DNA of 64,000 nt from Persicaria tinctoria (GCA_037127255.1 JBANSL010000013.1:68973188-69037187); one strand, 5' to 3'; shown: positions 12,641 to 24,731, counted from the first letter of the stretch. A program made the numbers and translations. The notes: generated from the sequence alone by a model not told the origin.

Positions 12641-12687
12641 CAGTCTTTCATCTTTCATCCTCTTAAAGTAGTGTGAAGGTTCGATAA

Positions 12688-13640
12688 TGTATAACAAAGT
12701 AGAATAAAGATACTCTAGAAGGGGGGGTTAGTATGCCAACTTTTCGCTGACAATCTCAAGACTTTTAAAACGCTTGCCAAACTTTTGGGAGTAAACTCAA
12801 TTCTTTCGATTGGGATACCTGAATCACAACAAAGTTAGACAATTCAAAACAAGTGCGGAAATAATGGTAAAGCAATAAGTAAAGAACACGATGAATTGTT
12901 AACGAGGTTCAGCTCCTTTAAGGCTTAGTCCCCGCCTAGGGTTCTTCCACAACCCTAGGATTCAACAGGCTTTATTGATTCACAAAACTTAGGATCGGCC
13001 TAATAGCTCACCGAAAAGCCTCTCTCATATACAATTGCAATCTAGTCAACTCACGTTTCCTTGGAGTCCTAGACCAATCTAGAAGAGCCCAACCTCTCTC
13101 AGCTATCTAGTACAATCCTCTTACACTCGTGAATCAATAACCTAGTGCACACTTCCTAGTTATATATACTCTCGAGTATAACACTCTCTCAGAATATATC
13201 CTATAAGCTCACTGTGTAACTCTCAAATGCTTTGAAACAAAATATAAGACTCTTAACACCTAGCAGAGAGTACACGTAGAAGAAAGATCGACTTGAGGGT
13301 TGAGTGTGCGTTGTAGTTCAATGATCGTCAGTGTTTGTCTATGTTCCTCTGTCCTCTTCTCTCTTCTTTATCTCCTTTTATATTTGATCAAATCGGTTCC
13401 ATTTGAAACAAGAATCTCTGCCCAACGGCTACTTGATATCATGGCTTAGGAAGGATCTTCGCAGTCTTCTTTTCCGGGAAACTGCGAAGCCACAATCCAC
13501 CTGATTTGATCTTCATATCTTACAGCTTAAGGAAGGAGATTTCTTCGAAATATTTGCTGTATCATTAGTATAAAATACGTATAATAATATTCGGAAACCG
13601 TACATAAATAATATATATAAGATAATAAATAAAATACAAG
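12688..13640 (-). repeat. LTR-like insertion in the copia element
   Basis: A block without coding sequence separates gag from protease. It resembles 51940-52950: both share ATACTCTAGAAGGGGGG near one end, a GAGGTTC..CTTAGTCCCCGCCTAGGGTT-type segment, and the stretch around ATACAATTGCAATCTAGTCAACTC. Style and position suggest a solo copia-type LTR in minus orientation. The left edge at TGTATAAC is a guess; the right edge and a target duplication were not found. Confidence 0.5.
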
Positions 13641-13652
13641 TTTTGAATTTCA

Positions 13653-14088
13653 TCAATACAGCTTTGGCTTTAAGACCTTTGACACAAGCTTTGTGTCAAA
13701 ACCTTTGAAACCATTTCCGATTTTCATCAAGGGAGTGGAGTTATCATAGTGTTTCTCAATATGACCAGATTTAGAGCAGTAAGTACACATAAGGCGAGAT
13801 TTATCAGGTTTACCATTTTGATGAGAATCAATTTTACTGGAATCATTTTGAGGTGGCTTACTATTATTATTGTTGTTATTATTCTTATTGCCTTTGAACC
13901 TACCTCTAGCAACAAGAAATTCATTCTTACTGCCAGGTTTATGGTCAGATTTGAGCTCATATTTATTTTTCAAGACTTTCAAAGCATCATTTTTCTGAAT
14001 AATGGACTCTAGAATAACTTTCTTATCCAGTTTATCAGTACTGTATTGCACCACATCTTTAAAAGTATCAAATCGAGCAGGCAAATAA
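13653..14088 (-). pseudogene. Copia gag, C-terminal part with zinc knuckle
   Basis: It starts inside gag (LPARFDTFKDVVQYSTDKL) and runs through a Lys/Asn-rich stretch to one CCHC zinc knuckle, CTYCSKSGHIEKHY. The fourth ligand should be Cys but is Tyr, so the knuckle is defective. The frame ends at 13653. The upstream half of gag lies at 16345-16783, beyond the solo LTR that split it. Confidence 0.88.
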
Positions 14089-14093
14089 TTTAA

Positions 14094-16339
14094 TGTTGTG
14101 AGCCTAATTTACCATGTTTTATACTTACTTTTATATCAATTTCTGCATGCATTTCATACATTTGGGATAGAATAGTACAAAATCTATGTAGTCTATGCTT
14201 AATTGCCAAATATGGAATCTACACCAGTTTCTGTTTAATTTCGCAGAAATCGAGGCAATTTACAGCAGTTCAGACAATCAAGCACAAAGAAGTCGAAACA
14301 TTCAATATAAGAAATAAGGAACAAGAATTAGAAACTCACAATCAATCCAAACAAAGCTTCAAATCGTAGACGAAACGGGAGAGTTTAGATTTCCATAAAA
14401 ATAAGACAAAAGATAATTAGGGTTAAGAAACAAAACCAGTCGGCCGGTTATGTTCGTTCCGCCTCACATTCCTAACGGTGTGTATATATAGTAAATTGTA
14501 TCCTAATTGTATCCTAATTTATATGATATATATATCTAATATATGTAACTAACCTATCTAATTTATTACTGTATAATAAAAGTATAAAACAAAGCAATGC
14601 GCGCAGCACTTGTTGACCGGTGATCGAGCACACGTCCTGGAGCCGCACCACTATGAATGTATAGTGAAGCCGTATCCCAATTCATCAACTCATCCAACTT
14701 CTAAATTCAAACGATCCGGACCATAAATACCTGAAATATAATAAAATACGAGTGTAGACTCCGAATCCAAAACAATACAAAATAAGCTATAAAACATGTA
14801 AAAATGCTCTAAATTAATATGCAAACCTATACTTAAAACAGGACTAAATTAGACTCTATCACACCTTCTGGTCGATATCGAGTACACTTAGTCGATATCG
14901 AGTAAGCCACTCGATTTCCACCCAAAAAAGCAAGAATCGACTAAGTAAGGAAAGAGTTGGTCGATATCGACCATGCCAAGTCAATATCGAGTGACCCAAA
15001 ATCGAGCAGCAACCCAGGAATCGACCCGAGAAGCTGAAGAGGAAAAACGAAGGTCGATATCGACCCAGTCAAGTCGATATCAAGTTGAAGTTAGTCGATC
15101 TGTCTCCTGGAAGCCAAAATCGAGTCAAGAAGTGAAGTCGGGAAAGTTGCTGGTCGATATCGACTAGCCGAGGTCGATATCGAGTGGAGTCACAGTGGCC
15201 GATTTCGAGCTTATCCGAGCTCTGATCAAAGTTCTATCCAAAATCCAATGGAGATGTCCACAAGAGGAGATTCTATCAAGTTCTATCAAGATGGAAGAGA
15301 TATTTATCTACTTTATATCTATTTCCTTTAGAGATTTATTTCTTTTATTTCCATTATTTAATCTTTAAGTATTTAAATAGATATAGATATAGATAGAGTT
15401 TCTTTCCTAGATTAGCTTGGAATGAAGCCTATAAATAAAGCCTTAGGGGCTGATTTTTATTCATTCAATTTCACACATTCATATCGAGTAAGTAGGATAT
15501 AGAGAGAGAGCTTGTGGCGAGAGGAGCAAGAGAGGCGAGAGCGGATTTGACTTTGTTCGGTTGTAAGCTTTCTTTTATTTTATTTAATGCAATTTAGTTC
15601 CCTTTTATTATTGATGTCTGTTTTGATGATGAAGAGCGAGTAGTCACCCAACTTCTAGGGTCGGGGTGAGCCCAACAACGGCCATGTGAGGTGATGCGGT
15701 AAAGGTTCAATCTTTTGATGCAATTCGTCTTCTATCCCTATGAGCATGATTCTTTTGCGAAAGTTGAAGGTGATCATTGTTTGTGTTATTGAAGCGAAAG
15801 TGATCTTAATACAACTTGGATTAATTATGTGAAAAAAGGTTAGTAACAATCAAGGTTTATGCGAAAGCCTCTATATTCCTATTTGTTAATAACGAGAGTT
15901 ATTTGATGAAAAGCATGATCTTTTATGCCTTTATGTGTTATTTTGCATGGTTAGCGTTGTGGTGTTGAAACCCTGATCTTGAAAGTATTTTAGTTTATTG
16001 ATTTATTTCGTCAAATTTCAGGTTCTATGCGATTTTAAAGTTTCTGTTTTTACTCGATATTGAGTCACTGTGGTCGATTTTTCTAGTCGATATCGAGGGG
16101 GGTAGGTCGATATCGACCTGGTTGCAGTTTTGTGTTTTTGCTTCTGTTGCTTTTGTTTTACTGTTTCTGCTGAGTTTTAGAACTGAAAAGGCGGGCGTTG
16201 ACACGCTTCCTCGTAGATCGATCTTGACTGCCTTCTACTACAACGGGAGGAAGTCTTATATTTATTTGCTGAGACAGGGAGTTAGTTTGCTTTTATATAT
16301 ATTTATATTTCATACTTGACACATCCTCGTGCAACAACA
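14094..16339 (+). mobile_element. 2.25-kb solo LTR inserted in gag
   Basis: It starts TGTTGTGAGCC, ends GCAACAACA, and is flanked by the 5-bp duplication TTTAA (14089-14093 and 16340-16344). It lies exactly where the copia gag frame is interrupted. There is no coding sequence. A TATA-like CTATAAATA at about 15431 suggests plus orientation. A block around 15640-15710 (CCCAACTTCTAGGGTCGGGG) is in the style of Athila/Tat-type gypsy LTRs (inference). It carries about 11 GGTCGATATCGACC-like words. Confidence 0.82.
14870..15185 (+). repeat. GGTCGATATCGACC palindromic word array
   Basis: Perfect or near copies of a 14-base palindrome lie at about 14870, 14890, 14959, 14980, 15052, 15074, 15152 and 15171. 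They sit upstream of the LTR's TATA-like box, with three further copies downstream (about 16053, 16084 and 16105). Spacing is irregular and the spacer sequence differs, so this is not a tandem repeat. Confidence 0.85.
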
Positions 16340-16344
16340 TTTAA

Positions 16345-16783
16345 AAACAACACACATTGCTGAGTTTCCTCAACTTTATCGCCACATCTTTGCAAATCTT
16401 GAATAATAGTAAGAAACTTATCAAGATTTTCAGACAGAGGACATGAAACATCCATTTTGAAATTAAACAGTTTATTAAACAAGTTGACACGAGAAGGGAG
16501 AGATTTTACCAAGTAGAGACTTTCCAAACCTTCCCATAGTTTCTCTGCAGTGTCAAAATTTAATACCTGACGAGCAACTTCGTCACTTAAGCGAAGCATA
16601 ACCTCATCGTGGGCTTGTTGATCATTTTCTAGGTTTTTTTTCCTTAGCTGTTCCATCTGGAAATTTGTTGGTCATTGCAACCCAACATTTTTCTTTGATG
16701 AGAATTGCCTTCATTTTTAATTGCTACATTGCAAAATCTGTGTGGCCATTGAAGGGCTTAAGATATGTACCCTTATCACCCAT
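16345..16783 (-). pseudogene. Copia gag, N-terminal part
   Basis: The likely start ATG is at 16783 (MGDKGTYLKPFNG), followed by a stop after about 19 codons and a one-base frame change near 16655. From there the frame reads as a copia gag core of the UBN2 type: DEVARQVLNFDTAEKLWE, LYLVKSLPSRVNLFNKLF and NLDKFLTIIQDL. It runs until the TTTAA target duplication of the solo LTR; residues after that belong to the LTR. Confidence 0.88.
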
Positions 16784-17335
16784 AGTTGTAATTTGTACCT
16801 GTAAAACAAGCAAACAGTCTCTACAAAAAAAAAATTGAGATCATGTGAATTCAATCTGTAAAAAAAAAACCGATGTTAAATTAATCTATTACATCAAATA
16901 ATAAATTTGTGATGTTAAAACAACTTAAAACAACAATTGAATTTTTTACTAGATGTTAAATTGTTAATTTAAAAAAAATAAAAATGCACGACCGATGAAA
17001 TTTTCTAAGGATTTGAACGCTCGCCCATACTTCGAATTTTTTTTTTAAATCCCCGCCCACACTCAGTCAAAATAGTGTTATCCCGGGTGTAATCTAAACC
17101 TCCCCTTTCTCCCAACTCTTAGTTGTCTCACCATCATCCTTTCTCACCTCTCCACTAGTTTTCATCCCGTTTTCTCCTTCTCCCTCTCTTGCCGGCGGCC
17201 GTCCTCCACCACACCGGCAATCTCTTCACATCTCCCTCTCTTGCCAGTGGCCATCCTCCACCAAACCGTCCATCCTCGTCCTTAATTTCTCACCCCCGCT
17301 TGATCTCTTCACATCTGCTCGACTCCTCTTTTCGG

Positions 17336-17336
<1 letters not shown>

Positions 17337-17375
<39 letters not shown>
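17337..17375. repeat. (CT)n microsatellite
   Basis: About 19 CT units within a C/T-rich leader-like stretch of the CACTA interior. Confidence 0.9.
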
Positions 17376-17376
<1 letters not shown>

Positions 17377-17765
17377 ACCCCAAATCGAAGACAGAGGCCG
17401 ATACTTCTCCTCCCGACTCCAACACTGCCCAGGCGTCGCTTCCAGCAACACTCTCTATCCTCCACCCGACGTCGGCGGCTAAACCCCCGAGCGACAACTA
17501 CTCAGTCTAGTCCGTGAACGCCACCAAAGTCCAACGATGGTTAGTTCTCCTCCATTGATTCTTCAGACCTAGGTTTAGGGTTCTTTGGTTCAGATTTAGG
17601 TTTTCAATTTGGTAAAGAATTTTTGATCTAAAGTTTCAATTTTTGAAAAATATGCTCTTGCACGGGTCGAAGTGGTTAGGGTTTTCGAATTCGTTTCTCG
17701 CATTTGTGTTGTTGATCGTGTTTGATTTGTCTTCTTTCAAGATTCAAACTTCGGTGTTTCTGAAA

Positions 17766-17897
17766 ATGGGTATTGCTGGGGAGCTTGTTCGAAGCATCTT
17801 CACAAAAAGGCAGTCTACTAAGATTTATTATGAAAGCAATGTGAGTCACACTTTAACTGTCGTTGAGTTCCCTAAGGAATCATTTGCTTTACTGTAG
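17766..17897 (+). pseudogene. Possible captured gene fragment, IQD-like N-terminus
   Basis: The ATG at 17766 opens a short frame beginning MGIAGELVRSIFTKRQST. It resembles the N-terminal signature of some plant IQ-domain (IQD) calmodulin-binding proteins as I remember them. The frame ends after 43 codons with nothing further of such a protein. Splice-like segments follow at about 19569-19617 and 19713-19771, and near 20209 and 20367, without a joinable ORF. I read this as part of a gene carried inside the CACTA element. The IQD identity is tentative. Confidence 0.3.
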
Positions 17898-20800
17898 TAT
17901 ATGTTCCTTCCAAACCCTTAATTCACGTGGAACATCTTGAACCTTCTGAACTCTCTTATACTTCTTCATGGGGTTTTAAGGGGTACAATTGTGTTGTATC
18001 AAACACCAGATCTCTTTGCTTATTTGAAAATACATTGTGTTAAATAGATTCCCAATTGCGCCTTCTTTGCTAGTTGTTGTCATTTTGTATAGCAGCAACT
18101 GCTTTTCCTGGCTAGCTTATCATTAGTAATGTATGCCACATTGGTTGTATCCCTGCTTTGGGAAGTGCCATGTCATTTCAAGTGTCTACCCTTTTGTGTC
18201 TTCCCTACATCATGTATGAGTTGTCTGAGCTTCTTTCAGAGATAACAATTGTGTTTGTGTGGGTAGTAAATTAAAGCTTTGTGGTTTAATCTAAACATTC
18301 TTGCACAAACAACATATCCAATGTTTTATCGCCATGATTATTCATCAGAAGGATTTATTGGTTCACAATTGAATCAATTCTAAATGAGTGGGAAGTGAAG
18401 CAAATCTTATCCACCAGTTTAAATTTTATGTAACTATTCATCTGCCAAAATGAAGAGAAATTATCTGCTTGGTGATTTAATATGGCCGGTGCATATATTA
18501 TTTTTGCCTTTTGGACATTTTGTTTAGGTCAGTTTTGTTTTAGGTGAATTGCCCATTGTTTAGGGGATTTAGGTGAGTTGTGATTTTTGGTTTGGTTTAA
18601 AAGTTTTTTTTTTCTGTAATCTCAATTGTGTTATAATTTTGATTAGTGATTCAATTTGATGTAATCTTGACCAAGTAAGAACCATATTATGATTCCTTTA
18701 CTGAATTTTCATTATGGGTATGAGTGAGGGCTTATTCAATATGATAAAATTTTCCATGACGCATTCCAGGTGTTCGATATAATTCCCCAATGTGGGAGCT
18801 CATATGGGTTGCTCATAAAAAACATTAGGGTCAGATTTTCTATTTTAGCAAACCTTCCAAGCTTAAGGAAGGTGCATTAGGTGATGAACTTTTACATAGG
18901 TGTCTATAGAATTCATCAATGGGCATTAATGCCCATTGGTGAATTAAGATCATCTCAGTGCTGAAATATTTGGATTTGTTGTGATGTTGTGATGTTGAGC
19001 TATTGATGTTTTCTTCCAAATATAGTTATCTTTTTTTACTGTGTTAGATGGTCTAATTCTTTCTCCTAAGATGGCTCATTTCGTCGTGTTATGAGATTGT
19101 ATTAATTTGGGATCAACTATTATGGTGTTTTTTCTAATTCTAATCTGACAGAAATTTGTGTTAGCTTTGCAATTGTTCATTATGTATCTTGTATGAGCTC
19201 TTCACGTGCTTTACCACTAAATAATCAGATTACTGGCTTGGTTGACTATTTTGACTGCTGCTAGATTTTTAATGGTTGTGAATTGTGATTGTTATTGCTC
19301 AGATTTTCCGTTTAGTCTCATCCATTATATTTATATTTCTGATTTCAGACTTTCTTGTCGGGTATGTTATTTGGAAATTCTATTGTTAAGGTTTGATGGT
19401 TAAAAAGTTACTAGGTTAAGTAGCTCAATTTGATTTTCAATTAATCTTCAGTTTGTACTGAAACTGATCATCTCTTAAAATGTGTGAGGGTTGGTGTGTA
19501 TAGACTTTAGCTTGTTTTCAACATTCGATCTTGTATGTTTTTAACTGGCGTTAAAATTGTTTTTGCAGATCAGCAAGTTGGATGGTTAAACATGGCCGAT
19601 GGATCACATTCTTGTGACAGTTTGGTGTTTCTCGTTCTGGATGATTGAAATTTATTGCATTATTTTTGTTGTTTCTTTCCATTGTGACTTATTTTATCTC
19701 ATTTATTGCAGACTCGAGGAGAAACAGTTGCTTATCCGTTTATGGGTAGTGTAAATAAAGTTGGTTCAAGGTAATAAAGTCTACTAGGTTTTGAATGATC
19801 TTTAACCTGCATTACAAAGATATCTCGTGATTTCTCTGTAATTTGTTCCACATGAATGTGATATGGTTCCAATTTTTGGCCTGGTAAGAATTTGTGTCAT
19901 TTATAGAATTGTAAATTCTTATCATATTCCTAGATTTTAAACAGTGGTGCTCACTTTTGTTCCTTCCTCTTCTTTTGATTAAAAGTTGTAAATTATCACC
20001 AAATTTGTCACTGGTTTCTTTGTAGTCTTGTTAAATTTATGCTCAGTTTACTCATGTACTGGAGAAACTATATTTAGTTGAGGTTTGTTGAGCTTTGTGA
20101 CTCAGTGACAATGTTGAGCCAATAAAAAACACGGTTTCATGTCATAAAGTCATGCAATTGTTTTGTTAAAGAAACTTCCTTTATTTTGTACATTTACGTT
20201 ATACAGACAGCCTGGTTACAAGCAAATGAAGTTATTGCGACAGGAAAGACACAGTTTGCTTTATTCAGTTTGAAGTCAGCCATTATAGTTAAATGTGACT
20301 TTAGTATTAAAAGAGGCTGCAAGAGTGATCATTCCTTGATTGCAATTTGTTTTACCGATTATGCAGGATGTGAACACTGTTGCTGTTGTCCACCATAACC
20401 TCCAAGGGCCTGTTATTCCCAGTTGGTTCTATTGTCATATGGATACAATATCCTTTCAGTTCTTTTATTTTTTGTTGTGGAAAGTAATCTATTTATTGCG
20501 GCATGCTCATCTATCCTCATGTCTTGAGAAGGAAAAATGGGATGTTGGGGCTGTTGTACAACAACAATTGGAGGTTGTTGGTAGATAGCAAAGAGTTGTT
20601 GTAAGGGTTGCACATGAAGCTTGAATTCAGTGGAGAGCAGAACCTCCAGTCACAATATTTGATGGTTTCATCTGTTTTTTCTTAGTTTGCATCCTAGGAA
20701 ATGACATGACCGAGAAATGTAATTTCTTGATAATATGTGTACAAGGTTTTAAGAGATGCAACATTGTACTTTGATGCTGGAATTCAGTGGGGATTAATAG

Positions 20801-21466
20801 TAGAACTAGAACCTGAATCTGATTATAAAAGGAAAAGGTAGTTCTTTCATAGCTTGAAATCAAACAATTATATAAAAACGGATGCTACTATTATTATAGA
20901 TATCGTTTAATTAACCTAAATCAATGTTTAACACATGTTTTTACATTAAAATGATAATATAAACTGATGTATGTTGATAACAATAACATCATTATAAAAA
21001 TATGAAATGATGTTGAATAATGCAAAAAACATCTGTTTTTCATAAATAAATTAATGTTAATAGTATTAATAACATTATTTATATACACAAACTATATTGT
21101 GCATTACTTTAAAACAATATAATATCACGTATTATAAATATAAAATTAATATACACCAAATGAATAATCTAAGAACGATGTCTATACCATATTAATACAT
21201 CGGTTATGTATATATTTCATGTCGTAGATTATTTTAAAACCATATAAAATCAAAATTTATATATATGAAATTAATATACACACAATCAATATAATAAAAA
21301 ATAGATGTTTTAATCAAGAAAATAAATCTGCTTAAAACCGATGTGAAAAGTTTTGATCTTTTACTACACGCACGCACATAGAGATCGGAATTTTTTTTGA
21401 AAGACATCTGTTGACAACAGATGTCTAATTGCAATTTTCTAGTAGTGCTTTTAGGTCCGTCCGAGG

Positions 21467-21950
21467 TAGGGATGGCAATTTCACCCGCACCCGACGGATA
21501 TCCATCTCACCCGACCCGAAAAAATGGGTGAAAATCCGAAATAAAGCGGATATTAAATGGGTGAACGGGAGATGGATCGGGTCGGATTCGGGTGAAGACA
21601 TTCCCCACCCGTCACCCGACCCATCACCCGATCCATCACCCGACCCATCACCCGACTTATATTATATACTTATATTTTATATGTGCAATTACCAATATAC
21701 TCCTAAACCCTAATTCAAGATACCTATCAAATGATTAAAATGAAAATATCTTGTTATAAAATAAGTTATGTAATTTTTATTTGAAAACATATAATGCAAT
21801 TGACTCCTAATTAAAATGAAAATGTGAAGTGTTCAACAATATATACACACACTGTAAAGTGTTCAATGTAAAATTTGTCAACAATACATACACACTTTTC
21901 ACAGTGTTATAAACGGTGTAATATATATACTCTCCTTACCAAAAAAACAG

Positions 21951-21982
<32 letters not shown>

Positions 21983-22301
21983 ATACACGGTAAAAGTGTA
22001 TATAACATATTATTATTATTATCATTATTATTATTATTATTATTATTATATATGCTAGCCCGGGACGGGTCCAGGATTTGCGGGATTTGTGTCCGATTTG
22101 TGTCCACCCTTAGAATATTTAATGTATTGTATTTTACCCGAATTATCACCCGATTCACCCGATCACCCGGTGGATGATGGGTGGACGGGGCGGGTGAAAT
22201 AGTTGGTGGGTGATGGGTCGGGTAGGGTGAAGGGTTTTGGGTGGTGGATCGGGTGACAGAAGTAGATCATCCACCCATCACCCGACCCATTGCCATCCCT
22301 A
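21467..22301. mobile_element. hAT-type element, 835 bp, with 8-bp target duplication
   Basis: Terminal inverted repeats TAGGGATGGCAAT and ATTGCCATCCCTA are flanked by GTCCGAGG on both sides (21459-21466 and 22302-22309). Both subterminal regions consist of CACCCGACCCAT / GGGTCGGGTGATGGGT words. The middle holds (TA)n, (TTA)n and a GGGACGGG patch. No transposase is present. It lies in the copia leader, two dozen bases from the CACTA end. Confidence 0.93.
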
Positions 22302-22375
22302 GTCCGAGGCCCTACGTCCGGTCTCTATCCCTAGAACTCAAGAATGAGCCAGAGAATCAAGATCAGGACACTCAA

Positions 22376-22387
22376 GCTCTGATACCA
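22376..22387 (-). promoter_or_regulatory. Copia primer binding site
   Basis: On the minus strand this reads TGGTATCAGAGC, the standard initiator-tRNA-Met primer site of plant copia elements. It lies three bases from the LTR end (TTTTACA). Confidence 0.93.
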
Positions 22388-23386
22388 CGTTGTAAAACCT
22401 AAGATCCAAATTAGAAATCGGTTTTGATAGCGGAAGCGAATAAGATCTAGAACGATAAATGATAGATCAAGGAGAATCACATGCAAGAGAACGAACAAGG
22501 CGATTTTACGTGGTTCGGTATAAATACCTACATCCACGGGGCCTCAAGAGTTGGCTGAATCCACTATAGAGAGTTCGTACAAGGGATGATACAAGCAATA
22601 ATAGCAAACAACCCTAATCTAACATGCATGTAAATCAGAGGTACAAGGAAGAAGAGAAAATTCCCCTGTATGGGATAAACCAGAAGATCGAAGAAGAATT
22701 CGATCTTCAAGAACCCTCGATCTCAGAAGGCACGGAGAGCGGCCACCTAGGAGGACGCCTGAGCTCATTCCACCTTCCAAGAGACGCCTACAACAACCTT
22801 TCTTCTTCGAGCGCTCGCAAGCCGTCGCCTTCATGTACTGTACAAGTCAGCTAGCTAGATTTGAGTAGTGAAAGTAGATTCAAATGGCAAATAAAAATAC
22901 AGCAAGTGGGAATCGAACTCAAGTTTCTCACAAAAGGCCCATAGTGGTCTTTTAAAACCAACCATCTGAACTACTGAAATTTAGTGATACAAACCACTTA
23001 TAATTATATAATTTCTGCAATTTTGGGGTGGGCCGCAGCAAAGCCTAGCCCACCCCTAGGTCAGTGCCAGATCGCTAGGTCAAGCCCGAGCTCCAAAAAC
23101 GCAGCGCTCCACAAATGAGAGCTAAGGCAAGGTAAGCTCGTCAGGTCCACTGGGATACCGGGGTCATCCAAGTGCCGAGATCAGTTGGGACGGATCATGG
23201 GCCAAAGCCCAATCCGGTTATAACCTTCTCCAGTTCTCCCTATAGTATACCTTATACATATGACATATATAATATATGTTACACATATGTTAAACCCCGC
23301 TATAGTTATAATCCCGTTAGAGGATCAAGCTTTATCAAGCTCAATGCAACTCAGTTGAGATTAAACTATAGTGCATCATATATGCA

Positions 23387-23388
<2 letters not shown>

Positions 23389-23452
<64 letters not shown>
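23389..23452. repeat. (TA)n microsatellite
   Basis: About 32 TA units in the copia LTR, continued by a short TA run after the Mutator-like element, which inserted into it. Confidence 0.95.
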
Positions 23453-23454
<2 letters not shown>

Positions 23455-24731
23455 GAAATTTACAGAAAACCACCTACTAAACATAGTCTTTTACACTTAA
23501 CCACCCACTAAACAAAAAATTACAGAAAACCACCCATTAAATGGGTTTTCTTTTCAAATCACCACCCATTGTCTATTTCTATTAGGTTTTTGTCAAATAT
23601 ATATATGATACTATAATATTTTAAGTTTTATATTTAACTTAAAATCTTAAGTACATTTAAAAATATATTTGACTAAATTTTTTAAAAATATTTTTAAAAA
23701 ACTTGATCTATATATGAACAAATTTGTTCTATTTTATTCCTAAAAAGGGTTATAAATTTTGTAGACTTCTTTTTCGTCAAATTTAAAATAAGTTTATAAG
23801 TCATTAACATTGTTTAAATTTAATAATATTTTTTTATACTAATAATTAATTTATCATTTTCTTTCATATTTGTAAACACCTACAGACCTGTCAAAACACA
23901 ACCCGACCCGACCGACCCGAAAAGTTTCCGACCCGAACCCGGAAATTCCGACCCGAATTTTTTTTCCGACCCGAACCCAAAATTTTCCGAGTAATCTGGG
24001 TTTCGACCCGGTGACCCGATTGACCCGGTAATTTTAACCCGATTGACCCGATTGATTTATAATTATATATAATTAAATTTTTTTATATATAACTAAAATT
24101 TATCACAAAATTATCAAATCATGATTTTTTTAATTTAAAAAAGAAAAAATTGACAAACCCGAAATCGACCCGAAACCCGGTCAAACTCGGTCAAACCCGA
24201 GTTCGAGTCAACCCGAAAAACCCGAAACCCGTTTTACCCGAAACCCGAAGTGACCCGACCCGAATGACCCGTTTGACAGGTCTACCTACAATATATACTA
24301 AAAATGAAAAAAAAATATCTAAATATTTTAAAAAAAATATTCTTCCAAACTCTAAAGTAGTTTTATTAAATGCATCTTTATTAAAGTTTGTCTGAATTTT
24401 TAAATAAAATAAAATAATATTTTTCACATTTAGAACCTCCGCGCTCCAAATAAATTTAAAATTTGTACACACTTTTGCCTAATATATTAATATAAGTTTT
24501 TACCCCTCCAAAAAATTTAATTTAAATATATTCAATTTTAAAATTTAAAATTTAAGTATAAAATATTAAAATATACTATATATATATTTAATGTAATTCT
24601 AATGGAAATAAGTGGTGGGTGGTGATTTGAAAACAAAACCCATTTAATGGGTGGTTTTATGTAATTTCGCTTTTAGCGGGTGGTTAAGTGTAAAGGACTA
24701 TATTTAATGGGTGGTTTTCTGTAAATTTCCC
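23453..24731. mobile_element. Mutator-like MITE with ~128-bp terminal inverted repeats
   Basis: The ends GGGAAATTTACAG and CTGTAAATTTCCC continue as an inverted repeat of about 128 bases built from ACCACCCATTAAATGGG-like words. Both sides show TATATATAT, consistent with a 9-bp duplication but not provable in a TA tract. No transposase is present. The interior is AT-rich and hosts another element (23883-24284). A related end occurs at 57250-57376. Confidence 0.88.
23883..24284. mobile_element. hAT-like element nested in the Mutator-like MITE
   Basis: Inverted ends AGACCTGTCAAA and TTTGACAGGTCT are followed by dense CCCGACCCGA words at both sides and an AT-rich middle. A short direct repeat (ACCTA) flanks it; a full 8-bp duplication is not clear. 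The ends are shared with the element at 35900-37039. The 81-codon ORF inside is an artefact of the repeats. Confidence 0.7.

Larger units (their letters stand above)
16819..21447. mobile_element. CACTA-type element carrying gene-like fragments
   Basis: The right end reads, on the minus strand, CACTACTAGAAAATTGC, a typical CACTA terminus. The left end CTCTACAAAAAAAAAATTG is a decayed match. Both ends carry many ACCGATGT/ACATCTGT-like words over 150-550 bases, as expected of subterminal repeats. It sits inside the copia leader. No transposase was recognised. The interior (17.1-20.9 kb) looks like plant gene sequence with a C/T-rich 5' leader, intron-like AT-rich stretches and splice-like sites. 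The 3-bp target duplication is not clear, so the left boundary is tentative. Confidence 0.65.

Noticed and set aside
22905..23040. tRNA-like GGGAATCGAACTC stretch
   Set aside because: No cloverleaf could be drawn, and it lies inside a copia LTR.
24150..24395. 81-codon ORF
   Set aside because: Made of CCCGACCCGA repeats at the end of a hAT-like element.
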